From: Ranitomeya variabilis | Taxonomy: Eukaryota; Chordata; Amphibia; Anura; Dendrobatidae | DNA length: 64,000 bases | Direction of reading: 5' to 3' | Assembly (NCBI RefSeq): GCF_051348905.1 | Contig: NC_135236.1 | Coordinates: 668,394,389-668,458,388 of the forward strand | Shown: piece by piece, positions 64,000 through 64,000 of the stretch | Layout: each line of letters begins with the position of its first letter | Numbering within the stretch: position 1 is the first letter of the stretch | Position numbers and translations under genes: made by a program | The notes under the pieces: generated by a model | Told to the model about the DNA's origin: nothing | Databases searched by the model: none | What the model saw: only the letters and a program-made list of their open reading frames with translations

Positions 64000-64000
64000 T

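Overview
This looks like nuclear DNA from a vertebrate with a large, repeat-rich genome, most likely a frog or toad. The mix of families points that way: a Penelope-like element with a GIY-YIG nuclease, Tc1, hAT, Helitron, Ginger and piggyBac DNA elements, chromodomain-bearing Gypsy retrotransposons (chromoviruses), and two near-identical intronless TRIM genes. The organism is inferred from the repeats. There is no bacterial gene order, CRISPR array, tRNA or rRNA.

Layout. 1-3960 (minus): the 5' part of an endogenous retrovirus with gamma-type pol and a tRNA-Lys-type primer site, inserted in the SPRY exon of a TRIM gene (3961-5274, minus). 5439-8663: a long-LTR element whose internal region encodes a cold-shock-like domain. 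8664-13434 (minus): a young Penelope-like element with an uninterrupted 1018-codon gene. 13435-15029: an internally deleted Tc1, a second Tc1-like fragment, Helitron pieces and TA repeats. 15030-20466: a 5.4-kb Ginger-type DNA transposon with long terminal inverted repeats, carrying a nested hAT and a hammerhead-ribozyme-bearing segment. 20467-23836: GT repeat, Helitron, minisatellite, piggyBac relic and palindromes.

23837-63999 is a block of minisatellites (six families, units about 28-34 bp) in which five related chromoviruses sit. E1 (24114-35375, plus) lies in a 34-bp array, and E2 (29592-35240) is nested in the 3' LTR of E1. E3 (49021-54723), E4 (55029-60684) and E5 (60924 to the window end), all minus, split one 28-30-bp array. 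A solo LTR of the cold-shock-domain family (45474-47342, itself carrying a hAT) splits a 30-bp array. A second, complete TRIM gene lies at 42659-44260 (minus).

Most notable observations: (1) each of the four chromovirus LTR types has a 9-nt primer site that is the exact complement of a site in its own LTR, with matched changes between types, a signature of self-priming; (2) the chromoviruses with visible flanks repeatedly sit in minisatellites and have 6-bp target duplications; (3) an LTR element carries a cold-shock-like domain; (4) a hammerhead ribozyme core lies inside the Ginger element; (5) the Penelope-like element looks recent and intact. Only the complete TRIM gene is a plausible working host gene.
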